Positions 1 to 7,113 are shown, counted from the first letter of the stretch. The stretch is DNA of 8,860 nt from Desulfobacterales bacterium (GCA_022361535.1 JAKSAU010001211.1:1-8860); one strand, 5' to 3'. Notes: generated by a model from the sequence alone, not told the origin. Program-made: numbers and translations.

Positions 1-912
1 GGAAAGGCCAACGGTACCTCCCACCATTTCCAGCATACGGACATCTTCCTGGTCAAAAAGTCCCGCCACTTTGTTGAAGGCAGCCAGAACCCCAATATTC
101 CGGTCACTGCATTTTATTGGAACCAGCACATAGTTTTCAAATGTGTAACCAAATGCACGATCCCGGTCCGGATACCGTTCCAGGTCACCAGAGGTATCAT
201 TGGCGATAAACGGTTCTCCTGTTTGAATTACACGACCCGAGGCCATTCCATCTGAAGGGAATCTGAATGCTTTTACCCGTTTTTCCGTGTCCCTGTCATC
301 ATAAGCTGCTCCGGGAAAAAAGAATTCGTTTCTTTCTTCGTCCAGCAAAATAACCATGGCTCCACGGGTATTGAGCAGACGTTTTATTTCAGCGCTGATA
401 TAATCAAGCAACTCTTCAAAGTCCGGGTATTCTGGAAGAGCCATGCTGATCCTGAGCATGGTCTCATTGCCTTTGGCTGTAAGCCGTTCTCGGGTAATGT
501 CCCTGAAAATGACCAATTCCCCTGGAATGCCCATTTCTCTTTTGGTAAACACCGCTCCACGGGCAATAACATCCAAAACCCGGCCGTCTTTGGTAAGGCG
601 TTTGGTTACGTATCGGGTTACGATCCTGTTTTGGTGAAGTTCCTTGAGCTTTTCCGATGTCTCAGGGGCCAGTTCCGGAGGAATGAAGCGAGCGGTTCCA
701 TTTTTCATGTCATCCAGAGTCCAGCCAAAGGTGTCGGTAAACGAAGGATTTACATAAGAAATGGTGCCTTTTAGTGTGAATGTTGCCACAGGATATGGTG
801 TGAAATCAAGAAGAACCCGGTACCGCCTGGCTGATTCCTGTAAGGAAACTTCTCGCTGCTGCAGGATCTGGATCTGACTTTCCAGTTCTTCATAGGTGGG
901 CTTTTTCTTCAT
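1..912 (-). CDS. PAS-GAF signalling protein (likely sensor kinase), N-terminal part only
   Basis: 304 codons are visible and the gene runs off the left edge. Residues 5-30 form a charged, probably coiled-coil start. Residues about 30-145 are a PAS domain: the segment around YVNPSFTDTFGW (53-64) is the typical PAS core and VIFRDITRER (134-143) the typical PAS end. Residues about 165 onward are a GAF domain, with GxA..G.V..TGEPFIAND (222-239) and a later VLVPIK...IGVL strand pair. PAS and GAF domains bind small ligands, haem or flavin, or relay signals. No transmembrane segment is seen, so the visible part should be cytoplasmic. The output module (histidine kinase, sigma54 activator or GGDEF) lies outside the window; kinase is an inference from related Desulfobacterota proteins. 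The ATG at 912-910 is chosen because GGAGG lies about 5 nt upstream on the minus strand and a promoter precedes it. Confidence 0.9.
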   Translation of the reverse strand, partial: MKKKPTYEELESQIQILQQREVSLQESARRYRVLLDFTPYPVATFTLKGTISYVNPSFTDTFGWTLDDMKNGTARFIPPELAPETSEKLKELHQNRIVTRYVTKRLTKDGRVLDVIARGAVFTKREMGIPGELVIFRDITRERLTAKGNETMLRISMALPEYPDFEELLDYISAEIKRLLNTRGAMVILLDEERNEFFFPGAAYDDRDTEKRVKAFRFPSDGMASGRVIQTGEPFIANDTSGDLERYPDRDRAFGYTFENYVLVPIKCSDRNIGVLAAFNKVAGLFDQEDVRMLEMVGGTVGLS

Positions 913-969
913 GAATCCCTCCATTTTGAGATGTCGAATGCCGTGATACCGGAGCAGTATCTTACAAGG

Positions 970-998
970 TTTATACCATGATCTCTCGAAATGTCCAA
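970..998 (-). promoter_or_regulatory. Sigma70-type promoter of the PAS-GAF gene
   Basis: Read on the minus strand: TTGGAC (998-993), 17-nt spacer, TATAAA (975-970). TGG directly before the -10 box adds an extended -10 element. Transcription would start near 963, giving a leader of about 50 nt with GGAGG before the ATG at 912. It is a pattern match only. Confidence 0.6.
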
Positions 999-1009
999 CT
1001 CTCTGATTT

Positions 1010-1029
1010 GAAAAGGAAATTCCCTTTTC
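1010..1029. repeat. Short perfect inverted repeat, hairpin upstream of the PAS-GAF promoter
   Basis: GAAAAGG at 1010-1016 is complementary to CCTTTTC at 1023-1029, with a 6-nt loop (aaattc). It lies between the end of the cupin gene and the -35 box of the PAS-GAF promoter, so it could be a weak terminator of the former or a protein-binding site for the latter. No T-tract follows on either strand, which argues against an intrinsic terminator. A second small inverted repeat, CCGGG/CCCGG at 1064-1077, lies nearby. The rest of 913-1113 shows no gene. Confidence 0.4.
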
Positions 1030-1113
1030 CTGACTATGGTTTATTTGCAGTTCGAAGAGGCGGCCGGGATTACCCGGAATAAAATTGTTTAGTAATGGAG
1101 AGGTCTGATCTGG

Positions 1114-1500
1114 TTAATCGTTTACCGAATCATTTCCAATAGGATCTATATCAGCAGTTTCAACCATTAACATAACAGTTTTTTCGGGTGCCCGGGGCCG
1201 GTGTGCAGTACCTTTGGATATTGTTACACCCTGATGCGGATTTAACTCGATCGTTTTGTCTTTCAGATCTATTAAGAGCCTGCCGCTTAATACAAAGAAA
1301 AACTCGTCGTCATCTTCATGCGTATGCCAGTGGTATTCTCCTTCTACAATACCAATTCTTGCTACACTATCGTTTATCCGCGTTAGTGTCTGGTTAAACC
1401 AACTGTCGTTACACGAATCAACAATGCTTGCAATGTCAATCAGTTCTTGATGTTGAAACTTGATATCCATTAGCTGGTTGTACTCGTACTTTTTTTCCAT
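1114..1500 (-). CDS. Small single-domain cupin protein
   Basis: This 128-residue protein has both cupin motifs. Motif 1 is at 54-73: H59-x-H61, then E66 and G73. Motif 2 is at 91-100: G91...K-G97-x2-H100. H59, H61, E66 and H100 are the usual four ligands of a divalent metal (Fe, Mn, Zn or Ni). The family includes sugar isomerases, dioxygenases and sensor-like proteins, so neither substrate nor reaction can be assigned. It has no signal peptide or membrane segment and is probably cytosolic. The start at 1500-1498 is supported by AAGGAG on the minus strand about 5-6 nt upstream. An alternative Met11 lacks such a site. The C-terminus is acidic (DPIGNDSVND). The gene stands alone: its minus-strand neighbour is over 200 bp away and has its own promoter. 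Confidence 0.88.
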   Translation of the reverse strand: MEKKYEYNQLMDIKFQHQELIDIASIVDSCNDSWFNQTLTRINDSVARIGIVEGEYHWHTHEDDDEFFFVLSGRLLIDLKDKTIELNPHQGVTISKGTAHRPRAPEKTVMLMVETADIDPIGNDSVND

Positions 1501-1810
1501 GTCGACTCCTTCTATAAAATGATCAAGTATAGAAAACGTAAAATGATTCAGCTGAAAATTAATTTTTAGAGACTATCTTTTTTACTGTGTGAAAATCAAC
1601 AGAATTTTAAGATCCTATATATTTTCGGATAGTTGGTGATGGCGCTAATTCAGAATATTGTAGGGTGACGTTACGCCTCAACGGTTACAAGTCTTGGTGT
1701 TCAGACGAAAATAGTTTGGCAATTTTCTTTTAACGTGTTGTGGGTTGGTTTTAATGCTTTTATCCAGTAAGAGTAATTTTTGATAAAAGAAGTTCTTTCT
1801 TTGAATTTTC
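1501..1810. other. AT-rich intergenic spacer without a recognisable gene
   Basis: Between the divergent cupin and 180-residue genes lies a 383-bp spacer. No coding frame with a convincing start and Shine-Dalgarno was seen. It contains a TATACT on the minus strand (1531-1526) that could be a -10 box for the cupin gene but has no good -35 partner. It also contains an AT palindrome AAAATTAATTTT (1555-1566), an A/T-only hairpin at 1707-1727 and a perfect 13-bp palindrome at 1786-1798. The right end carries the candidate promoter listed separately. Confidence 0.5.
1786..1798. repeat. 13-bp palindrome AAAGAAGTTCTTT, possible operator
   Basis: AAAGAA and TTCTTT are perfectly complementary around one central G. 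The site ends 12 bp upstream of the -35 box of the candidate promoter of the 180-residue gene, a place where activators commonly bind. The low base complexity means it could be chance. Confidence 0.25.
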
Positions 1811-1839
1811 TTGAACAGGAAAGGGGATTGATTTATAAC
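1811..1839 (+). promoter_or_regulatory. Sigma70-type promoter of the 180-residue unknown gene
   Basis: TTGAAC (1811-1816), a 17-nt spacer and TATAAC (1834-1839) give four matches to each consensus hexamer or better. Transcription would start near 1846, about 38 nt before the ATG at 1884. This is a pattern match only. Confidence 0.55.
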
Positions 1840-1883
1840 CGCGATTATTAAAGCAGATTAACATTAACAACAAAGAGACGACC

Positions 1884-2426
1884 ATGTCACAGTCTTGTAT
1901 ACGTCAGATTTTACCAAATGTTAAAGATTTTAAACGGTTCTGGAAAGAAAAAGGACCGTTTAAATATGCCCTGACAAGCAGCGAGTTTCCCCCTGTTCTT
2001 TTGGAACCGGAAGAGTGGATCTTCGGCAATGATCGGCAAGCCGTTCTCAAAGAGTTGATGCAGTTTAACAAGCAAAAGATGGCTGTTGTTCCTGCCCCGT
2101 TTAACCCGGACAATAAAAACATCCTCAGGCCTGATGAGATGTGTGCCTGGAAGATTACACATTTTCCTGAAGAGTGGAATGTAATGGTCTGCGATGCATT
2201 TTTGCCTGAAGGCCAATTGAGTCAAGCTGTATTGGATGAATGCATATCTCTTGGTTTAGCCGAAGATAAAGCAGGAATTGAAACCTCATTTTTTACCTTG
2301 CTGGAAAAGCAGCTGGATAACATCGGGTATATATGGCTAAAACCGGAAGGTAAATCAAAATTTGCTGCAATCCGCAAGTACCTGGACGAATGGGAATCAG
2401 ATGAGGCTGATGCTGGTCTTTTATAA
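1884..2426 (+). CDS. Unrecognised 180-residue cytosolic protein
   Basis: I do not recognise this family. It is a 180-residue soluble protein with no signal peptide or membrane segment, and an acidic end (DEWESDEADAGLL). It has well-spaced aromatic residues: WIFGNDR at 46-52, CAWKITHFPEEWNVMVCDAF around 87-106 and GYIWLKPEG at 148-156. Cysteines are few (positions 5, 87, 102 and 119), with no metal-binding spacing. The ATG at 1884 is the only good start, but its Shine-Dalgarno (AAAGAGACG, about 5-12 nt upstream) is weak. The gene stands alone, convergent with the ATP-grasp gene and 31 bp away, with no clear terminator between them. Its own promoter and a balanced composition argue that it is real. 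No function is proposed. Confidence 0.8.
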   Translation: MSQSCIRQILPNVKDFKRFWKEKGPFKYALTSSEFPPVLLEPEEWIFGNDRQAVLKELMQFNKQKMAVVPAPFNPDNKNILRPDEMCAWKITHFPEEWNVMVCDAFLPEGQLSQAVLDECISLGLAEDKAGIETSFFTLLEKQLDNIGYIWLKPEGKSKFAAIRKYLDEWESDEADAGLL

Positions 2427-2457
2427 TTTATAAATAGAAAGTTAGGATGTACCTGGG

Positions 2458-3255
2458 TTAAATCTCTTTGTTTTCGATTAAGCTGGCCAATAATTCTCTG
2501 TAGCTAATTCCTGCCTTTTGAAATCCTTTTGTGCCGTATTTCATATTGCCTTCAAGGACAAAAAAACGACTGCCGCACTGAACAATATCTATTCCCACAT
2601 CATTCCATCCGCATTTTACTGCTGTATCCAGGGCAAGATCATAAACTTCATTAGGTAGAGGGTCAAAACAGATATCACCGCCTTGGGAGAGGTTGGTTAA
2701 AAAACCATTGGACGGTGCAATTCTCCAAAAAGCAAGCCGGATCTTATTCCCAATGATCACAAGGCGCATATCCCGGTCAATGGGTAGGTATTCCTGGATA
2801 TAGGCAGGGCCTTTTAGCTCAAGGTATGAACCAAGTTCTTCAGGCGAGCGGATTAGAAATACGCCTTCTCCTTTTGCAGATCCTCTGGCAATTTTAGCGA
2901 CAAAGGGAAAGTCAAAATACTCAAGGATGGTTTGCTTCTGTTTCGCTCCATAAAAGACCCTGGTTTTAGGGTGTGGGATTTTCAGCAGTTGAAAAAGAGC
3001 TGTCTGTTTGATTTTATCCTGGGCATATTTATACGTATGGAAACTGGGAAATGTTTTCTTGCCCATGGTGTTGAACAGGTCTGCGTAAAAGGCCGTTGGA
3101 TAATAGATTATAGGGGCCTTGAAGATAAGGTCTCTTTCCTCTTGGCTGTAGTCTGAGAAATTGGGCTTAAATCCCAGGGTATGCATGCCCGGCCATTTTT
3201 TAAGCCGGGCACCGATGGCAATAGGACTCAAGGGTTTATCTGGCGTGACGGTCAA
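2458..3255 (-). CDS. RimK-like ATP-grasp ligase
   Basis: This 265-residue protein has ATP-grasp features in order. FPFVAKIARGSAKGEGVFL (116-134) is the nucleotide-binding strand, with K121 and the glycine-rich loop. Y152-I-Q-E155 is the hinge that contacts adenine. D162-M-R164 with V-I-I-G and later R178 and N188...GG193 match the RimK/glutathione synthetase pattern. D223 and the E235-x-N237 pair would hold Mg-ATP. The family joins a carboxylate to an amine through an acyl phosphate, often adding glutamate; the substrate here is unknown. The start is TTG at 3255-3253. It overlaps the TGA of the HEAT gene as TTGA and has AGGA about 5 nt upstream. Starting at ATG (Met24) would remove a conserved-looking N-terminal segment (PIAIGARLKKWPG). 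It is the last gene of the four-gene cluster. Confidence 0.85.
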   Translation of the reverse strand: MTVTPDKPLSPIAIGARLKKWPGMHTLGFKPNFSDYSQEERDLIFKAPIIYYPTAFYADLFNTMGKKTFPSFHTYKYAQDKIKQTALFQLLKIPHPKTRVFYGAKQKQTILEYFDFPFVAKIARGSAKGEGVFLIRSPEELGSYLELKGPAYIQEYLPIDRDMRLVIIGNKIRLAFWRIAPSNGFLTNLSQGGDICFDPLPNEVYDLALDTAVKCGWNDVGIDIVQCGSRFFVLEGNMKYGTKGFQKAGISYRELLASLIENKEI

Positions 3256-4892
3256 CTTGTTCCTGCCACGGATTTGATTTGGCTAGGTTTAGCCGGAAAT
3301 TCCCAAAATCCATTGATGGCAGCCTTTTCGAAATCTTTTTCCAAACTGGTTTTATCGAAGTTTTTCTGGAGCGAGGAAATAATGATCGGAACATCTTCAC
3401 TGGTATATAATCCCCGGATTTCTGCTGCTAGTTCCAGTGCGCTCATCTGACGGACAAAGAAATCACAGATTATAGCGGCGGGCTTCTGGGAAACAATAAA
3501 TTCAAAGGCCTCCTGGGGTCCGCTAAATGTATGTGCCTCATATCCGCAGCCGTGTATGAGTTTGGCATAGACATCCAGAAAGGTTGTTGAAGGATGGATG
3601 ACGACGAACACAGGCCGGTCTGTATCTTCTCTTTCCTGCCTTACTCTCGCGTATTTTCTGAGTGTTGAGTTCCGGTTTCTTTTTTTAAGGACGTTCATGT
3701 AAGCATCAATTACCTGAACAGGGGCGTTGCGCTCCAGGTAATTGGAACTGATAAACGAAAAGGCATCGGAATTCATCAATGCGTCAATAAGCCTTTCAGC
3801 TTTTGCGTCCAGTATGGTTAACCCCAATGCTTCTCCGGTTTTGGTTCCGGATTCTATCTTGTTTTTAATTTCAGCAATAATGTAGTCCGAACAATGCCGG
3901 TCAAGTACCTTTACGGCTGCCATTCGGATGTACATGGCAGGGTCTGTTGCGGCACTGACGATTTGTGCGGTGGATTCAAGTTCCGGGAAGTGGGCCAGGG
4001 CCGTGTAAACAGAGAACCTGACCGCACTTTCTAAGCCTTTGCGGTCTGCCAAGGTCAGAAGATCGCCCAGTGAGTCCTGTGGAATTGTTCTTGCCGCAAG
4101 TCTGAGCAGGTTGACCATGAGGTCAGGCTCTTTGGTTTCCATATTAGTGTGAAGGGCTTCTGCCACTTGGTCTGCGTTATCTGAAAAATACTCAAATGCC
4201 TTGAACCGGTCTTCTATCCTTGGGGCGGCAAGCATATCTATATTGACAGCCAACGGGGCTTCCTGGGGCTCTTCTTTTTCAGGTTCCTTGGGTTGTGCAG
4301 GGGAATCCTGGTTTGGCAGGCCCATCCTTAGCACGTCGAGGGCATCCAGAATGTCCTGGTCACACTTTCTTGTTGCAGCAATCTGTTCCAGCCGTTCTAC
4401 GGCTTTTATTGTACCAATGCGCTCCAGGGCTCTTACTGCCTCCATACGAAGGGCTTGATCATCATAAAAGACGAATTCCGCCAACTCATCAACCAGGGAT
4501 TCCATCCTGAGTATGCCGACTGTCCTCAGAATCTGGGTGAGTAATGTACCTTTGGTCTCTCTGGTAAGAATATGTTTTAGCAAAGGGGTAAGCTGGTTTA
4601 ACCGGTCAGGCCCTGCATGCCGGAGCAGAAGCAGTACAAATTCAAAGTTGAGGTGTGCCCTATCTGATGTAAGCTGATACAAACGTGCATGGACAGGATG
4701 TTTTTCATCGATGGTGTCCATGAGAAAACTTAAAAGGTCAAGGGCGGTTTTATCAGAGGCCAGTGCAAGAAGTTCTATTACGGCTTCCTGATCTTCCTCA
4801 GGTCTGTCCAGAATACCTGATAACTTTTCTTTTGTTGCTTCAGCTTGGTTTTTCTTTATCAATTGTTTGAGTTCCGGGATGAATTCTGCCAT
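3252..4892 (-). CDS. HEAT-repeat protein with C-terminal receiver-like domain
   Basis: This 546-residue protein is all-helical for its first 420 residues. Clear HEAT-like repeats are seen at 144-171 (DDQALRMEAVRALERIG...) and 317-346 (DPAMYIRMAAVKVLDRH...), separated by a Pro/Glu-rich linker at 192-216. Residues about 427-540 look like a response-regulator receiver: strand PVFVVIHPS, AAIICDFF with the presumed phospho-acceptor D477, VPIIISS with S506, and EFPAKP with the conserved K535. The usual acidic pair after strand 1 is replaced by I432-H433, so Mg-dependent phosphorylation may be lost or altered. HEAT arrays are protein-protein scaffolds, so a regulated scaffold in the cytosol is inferred. 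The ATG at 4892 has AGGAG 9 nt upstream. The gene begins 21 bp after galE and its TGA overlaps the start of the ATP-grasp gene. Confidence 0.88.
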   Translation of the reverse strand: MAEFIPELKQLIKKNQAEATKEKLSGILDRPEEDQEAVIELLALASDKTALDLLSFLMDTIDEKHPVHARLYQLTSDRAHLNFEFVLLLLRHAGPDRLNQLTPLLKHILTRETKGTLLTQILRTVGILRMESLVDELAEFVFYDDQALRMEAVRALERIGTIKAVERLEQIAATRKCDQDILDALDVLRMGLPNQDSPAQPKEPEKEEPQEAPLAVNIDMLAAPRIEDRFKAFEYFSDNADQVAEALHTNMETKEPDLMVNLLRLAARTIPQDSLGDLLTLADRKGLESAVRFSVYTALAHFPELESTAQIVSAATDPAMYIRMAAVKVLDRHCSDYIIAEIKNKIESGTKTGEALGLTILDAKAERLIDALMNSDAFSFISSNYLERNAPVQVIDAYMNVLKKRNRNSTLRKYARVRQEREDTDRPVFVVIHPSTTFLDVYAKLIHGCGYEAHTFSGPQEAFEFIVSQKPAAIICDFFVRQMSALELAAEIRGLYTSEDVPIIISSLQKNFDKTSLEKDFEKAAINGFWEFPAKPSQIKSVAGTS

Positions 4893-4913
4893 ACCCTTTT
4901 TCTCCTGTTTTTC

Positions 4914-5927
4914 CTAAATGTACCCTTTGGGGTTTTTCTGCTGCCAGTTCCAGGCATCTTTGCACATTTCATCTATGTCTTTATCTGCATTCCAACCAAG
5001 TTCTGTTTTCGCTTTGGACGGATCTGCCCAGCAGGCTGCAATATCTCCATTGCGTCGCGGGGCGATTTCATGTGGAATTTTATGACCGCAGGCATTTTCA
5101 AAACCTCGTATCATTTCAAGTACTGAATACCCTCTGCCGGTGCCAAGATTATAAATATTGACCCCAGGAGATTTCATGAGTCTGGGCAGGCAATGAATAT
5201 GGCCTCGTGCCAGATCTGTGACATGGATGTAATCCCTTACACCAGTTCCGTCAGGCGTGTCATAATCGTTGCCAAAGACATTTACGCATGGAAGCTGGCC
5301 CACAGCCACCTTGGCGACAAAAGGCATTAAATTATTTGGTATATCGTTTGGATCTTCTCCTATCATTCCGCTGGGATGGGCACCCACAGGGTTGAAATAG
5401 CGGAGCAGGGTGATGTGCCAGTCCTTATCTGCGGTGTGCAGATCGGTCAGAATTTCCTCGATCATCAGTTTGGTTCTGCCATAGGGGTTGGTCACGGAAA
5501 GGGGAAAGTCTTCTTTGATAGGAAGACTTTTTGGGTTTCCGTATACCGTTGCAGATGATGAAAACACAATGGCTTTGACACCGGCATTTTCCATGGCAGC
5601 AATCAGGTTCAAAGAGCCTGTAATATTGTTATTGTAATATCTCAGTGGTTGCTCTACAGACTCGCCCACGGCTTTGAGACCGGCAAAATGGATGACGGCA
5701 TCGATATCTTTATGGGCCTTAAATACGGACGCCAATCCTTCAGGATCTAAAAGATCGATTTGAAAAAAATCCAGAGTTCTGCCCGTAATTTCCTGCACCC
5801 GAATCAGGGACTCTTTGGAGCTGTTTGACAAATTGTCCAGTACCACTACGTCATAGCCGTCATTGAGCAGTTCAACACAGGTGTGGCTGCCGATATAGCC
5901 AGCACCACCGGTAACAAGAATCTTCAT
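4914..5927 (-). CDS. galE: UDP-glucose 4-epimerase
   Basis: GalE interconverts UDP-glucose and UDP-galactose through an NAD-bound 4-keto intermediate, feeding galactose use and surface polysaccharide synthesis. The 337 residues match the usual length of about 338. The NAD-binding G7-G8-A9-G10-Y11-I12-G13 is present, as are SSSATVYG (123-130, catalytic Ser125), Y149-x3-K153 and RYFNPVGAHPSG (176-187). Residue 299 is Cys in the context AACWAD, where the E. coli enzyme has Tyr299. This small side chain is known to allow UDP-GlcNAc/UDP-GalNAc as well, as in human GALE. The ATG at 5927-5925 overlaps the TGA of the U32-like gene (ATGA) and has AAGGA 6-7 nt upstream. The HEAT gene follows 21 bp later. 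The family call is certain; the broader substrate range is inferred. Confidence 0.97.
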   Translation of the reverse strand: MKILVTGGAGYIGSHTCVELLNDGYDVVVLDNLSNSSKESLIRVQEITGRTLDFFQIDLLDPEGLASVFKAHKDIDAVIHFAGLKAVGESVEQPLRYYNNNITGSLNLIAAMENAGVKAIVFSSSATVYGNPKSLPIKEDFPLSVTNPYGRTKLMIEEILTDLHTADKDWHITLLRYFNPVGAHPSGMIGEDPNDIPNNLMPFVAKVAVGQLPCVNVFGNDYDTPDGTGVRDYIHVTDLARGHIHCLPRLMKSPGVNIYNLGTGRGYSVLEMIRGFENACGHKIPHEIAPRRNGDIAACWADPSKAKTELGWNADKDIDEMCKDAWNWQQKNPKGYI

Positions 5928-7003
5928 TGAATGTCCTTAAACGATGTCAGCGTTATGGGTTTTTCCAAGGCTGCCTTTTTGAAAAGGTCGATGCATATCC
6001 TACATCGTTTGCATGATTTTGTACAGGAGGTAAGCGCTGTAAAAAAATCTGAGCCTAAGGTTTTATTGTCAATATGGATGCGCTGTGCCAAAAAATCTGT
6101 GGTGTCCATCAAGTCCAGAAGATTGCCTTGATAGGAGGATTCGGCATAGGCTTTGATGCATTTTTTTAGGAAATCAATTCCCCGGGTTCGACCGCATATC
6201 TTAAGTGTATCTGCTATTTGCCGGTATTGGTGTTGATCTTCCGGTCGTATAAAAGGGGACTTTAAAAACGTATGGGGATGGCCCATGTAATAGGCATGAC
6301 ACCCGACTTTTTGGTTCAACCGCCATGTGGATTCTTTGACCAGGCCCGTGTTTGACAAGGCGATGTGAGCATCATGGGCATGTTTGAACGGGCAATGAGA
6401 AATGCAGCCTTCATTGGCCAGCAATTCTATCCGGGTTTGGGGATACAAAGATTTTATCGTACCGGAAAGCGCGGATAAACGTTTTAGATCCCGGTTCAAT
6501 GACCGGTCAAGAATCAGTCTTGAAGGATGTTTAAACCGGGTTTGTTCTAGAATTTCAAAGTAGGACAAAATCTTTTCCTGAGAGTCCAGCATGGTATTAA
6601 CCCCCGGAACTGCTTCAAGGCTTGGGATGATATCGTGCTCTGTGTTGTCCAGGGCATTTAGAAGGTATGCATCGCCGATTACTATTCCCCGGATACCGAC
6701 ACCCTGGTCTATATCTGCTATCAAATCCAAAATATGGCCCAGTGTTTTTTGATCCGTATATAAGTCAGGTGCAATGAATCTGGTATTCATCAGGATATAT
6801 TTTTTTACTTGTCTTACAGGAGCAATAGTTGCGGCAAGTGTTTTGATGTCCGGCTGCCTGAGAACTGAACTGCGTATACGTGCATCAAACACAGGACCGG
6901 AAGGTAAGGGGAAATACAATGCCGCCAGAATAGTTAGGTAATCGGACAAAAATACTGCATAGTCCTCATCGGGAATAAAAGGTACAGAGAGTTTCATGAT
7001 CAT
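5924..7003 (-). CDS. Peptidase U32-like cysteine-rich protein
   Basis: This 359-residue protein resembles the U32 (collagenase-like) family. The signatures are ELLANEGCISHCPFKHAHD (193-211) with C200-x3-C204, then GCHAYY (C235), the FIRPED motif (251-256), LKICGRTRG (267-275) and AYAESSYQGNLLDLMD (285-300). Despite the family name, several members are Fe-S proteins working on tRNA or quinones rather than proteases. A second cluster, C327-x3-C331-x2-C334-x2-C337, close to the C-terminus looks like a metal or Fe-S site. It has no signal peptide. The ATG at 7003 lacks a Shine-Dalgarno; Met3 (ATG at 6997) is an alternative. A candidate -10 box lies only 4 nt before the ATG, so the mRNA may be nearly leaderless. 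It is the first gene of the cluster and its TGA overlaps galE's ATG. Confidence 0.75.
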   Translation of the reverse strand: MIMKLSVPFIPDEDYAVFLSDYLTILAALYFPLPSGPVFDARIRSSVLRQPDIKTLAATIAPVRQVKKYILMNTRFIAPDLYTDQKTLGHILDLIADIDQGVGIRGIVIGDAYLLNALDNTEHDIIPSLEAVPGVNTMLDSQEKILSYFEILEQTRFKHPSRLILDRSLNRDLKRLSALSGTIKSLYPQTRIELLANEGCISHCPFKHAHDAHIALSNTGLVKESTWRLNQKVGCHAYYMGHPHTFLKSPFIRPEDQHQYRQIADTLKICGRTRGIDFLKKCIKAYAESSYQGNLLDLMDTTDFLAQRIHIDNKTLGSDFFTALTSCTKSCKRCRICIDLFKKAALEKPITLTSFKDIQ

Positions 7004-7007
7004 ATCG

Positions 7008-7035
7008 TCTATAATGTTTAAGGAAAAATAAGCAA
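7008..7035 (-). promoter_or_regulatory. Candidate promoter of the U32-galE-HEAT-ATP-grasp operon
   Basis: Read on the minus strand: TTGCTT (7035-7030), 16-nt spacer, TATAGA (7013-7008). The start codon at 7003 is 4 nt beyond the -10 box, so transcription would begin at or next to the first ATG. A weaker upstream alternative is TTGCCT (7075-7070), 19-nt spacer, TATTTA. Confidence is low because the match is partial. Confidence 0.35.
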
Positions 7036-7085
7036 CAGATGAGATAAATATGTGATAATTTTTTTAAAAAGGCAAGACCCGGACA

Positions 7086-7113
7086 TTGACAGGCTATAAT
7101 GCATGGTTAAAAT
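7086..7113 (+). promoter_or_regulatory. Sigma70-type promoter of the selenoprotein gene
   Basis: A perfect TTGACA (7086-7091) is followed after 16 nt by TAAAAT (7108-7113). Transcription would start near 7120, leaving a leader of about 53 nt. A perfect TATAAT at 7095-7100 lies inside the spacer but has no matching -35 at the proper distance. Confidence 0.6.

Noticed and set aside
1656..1690. Stretch around tagggtgacgttacgcctc, reminiscent of dispersed intergenic repeats in some bacteria
   Set aside because: Only one copy is visible, with no clean inverted repeat, so a repeat family cannot be supported from this window.
1707..1731. Hairpin GAAAAT/ATTTTC followed by four T residues
   Set aside because: The stem is almost all A/T with a 9-nt loop and no gene ends nearby on the plus strand, so it is too weak for a terminator call.
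2427..2457. Terminator between the convergent 180-residue and ATP-grasp genes
   Set aside because: The 31 bp are AT-rich but no GC stem with a T-run is present on either strand.
7095..7100. Perfect TATAAT as the -10 box of the selenoprotein gene
   Set aside because: The expected -35 position holds gcaaga. The perfect TTGACA is only 3 nt away and pairs better with TAAAAT at 7108.
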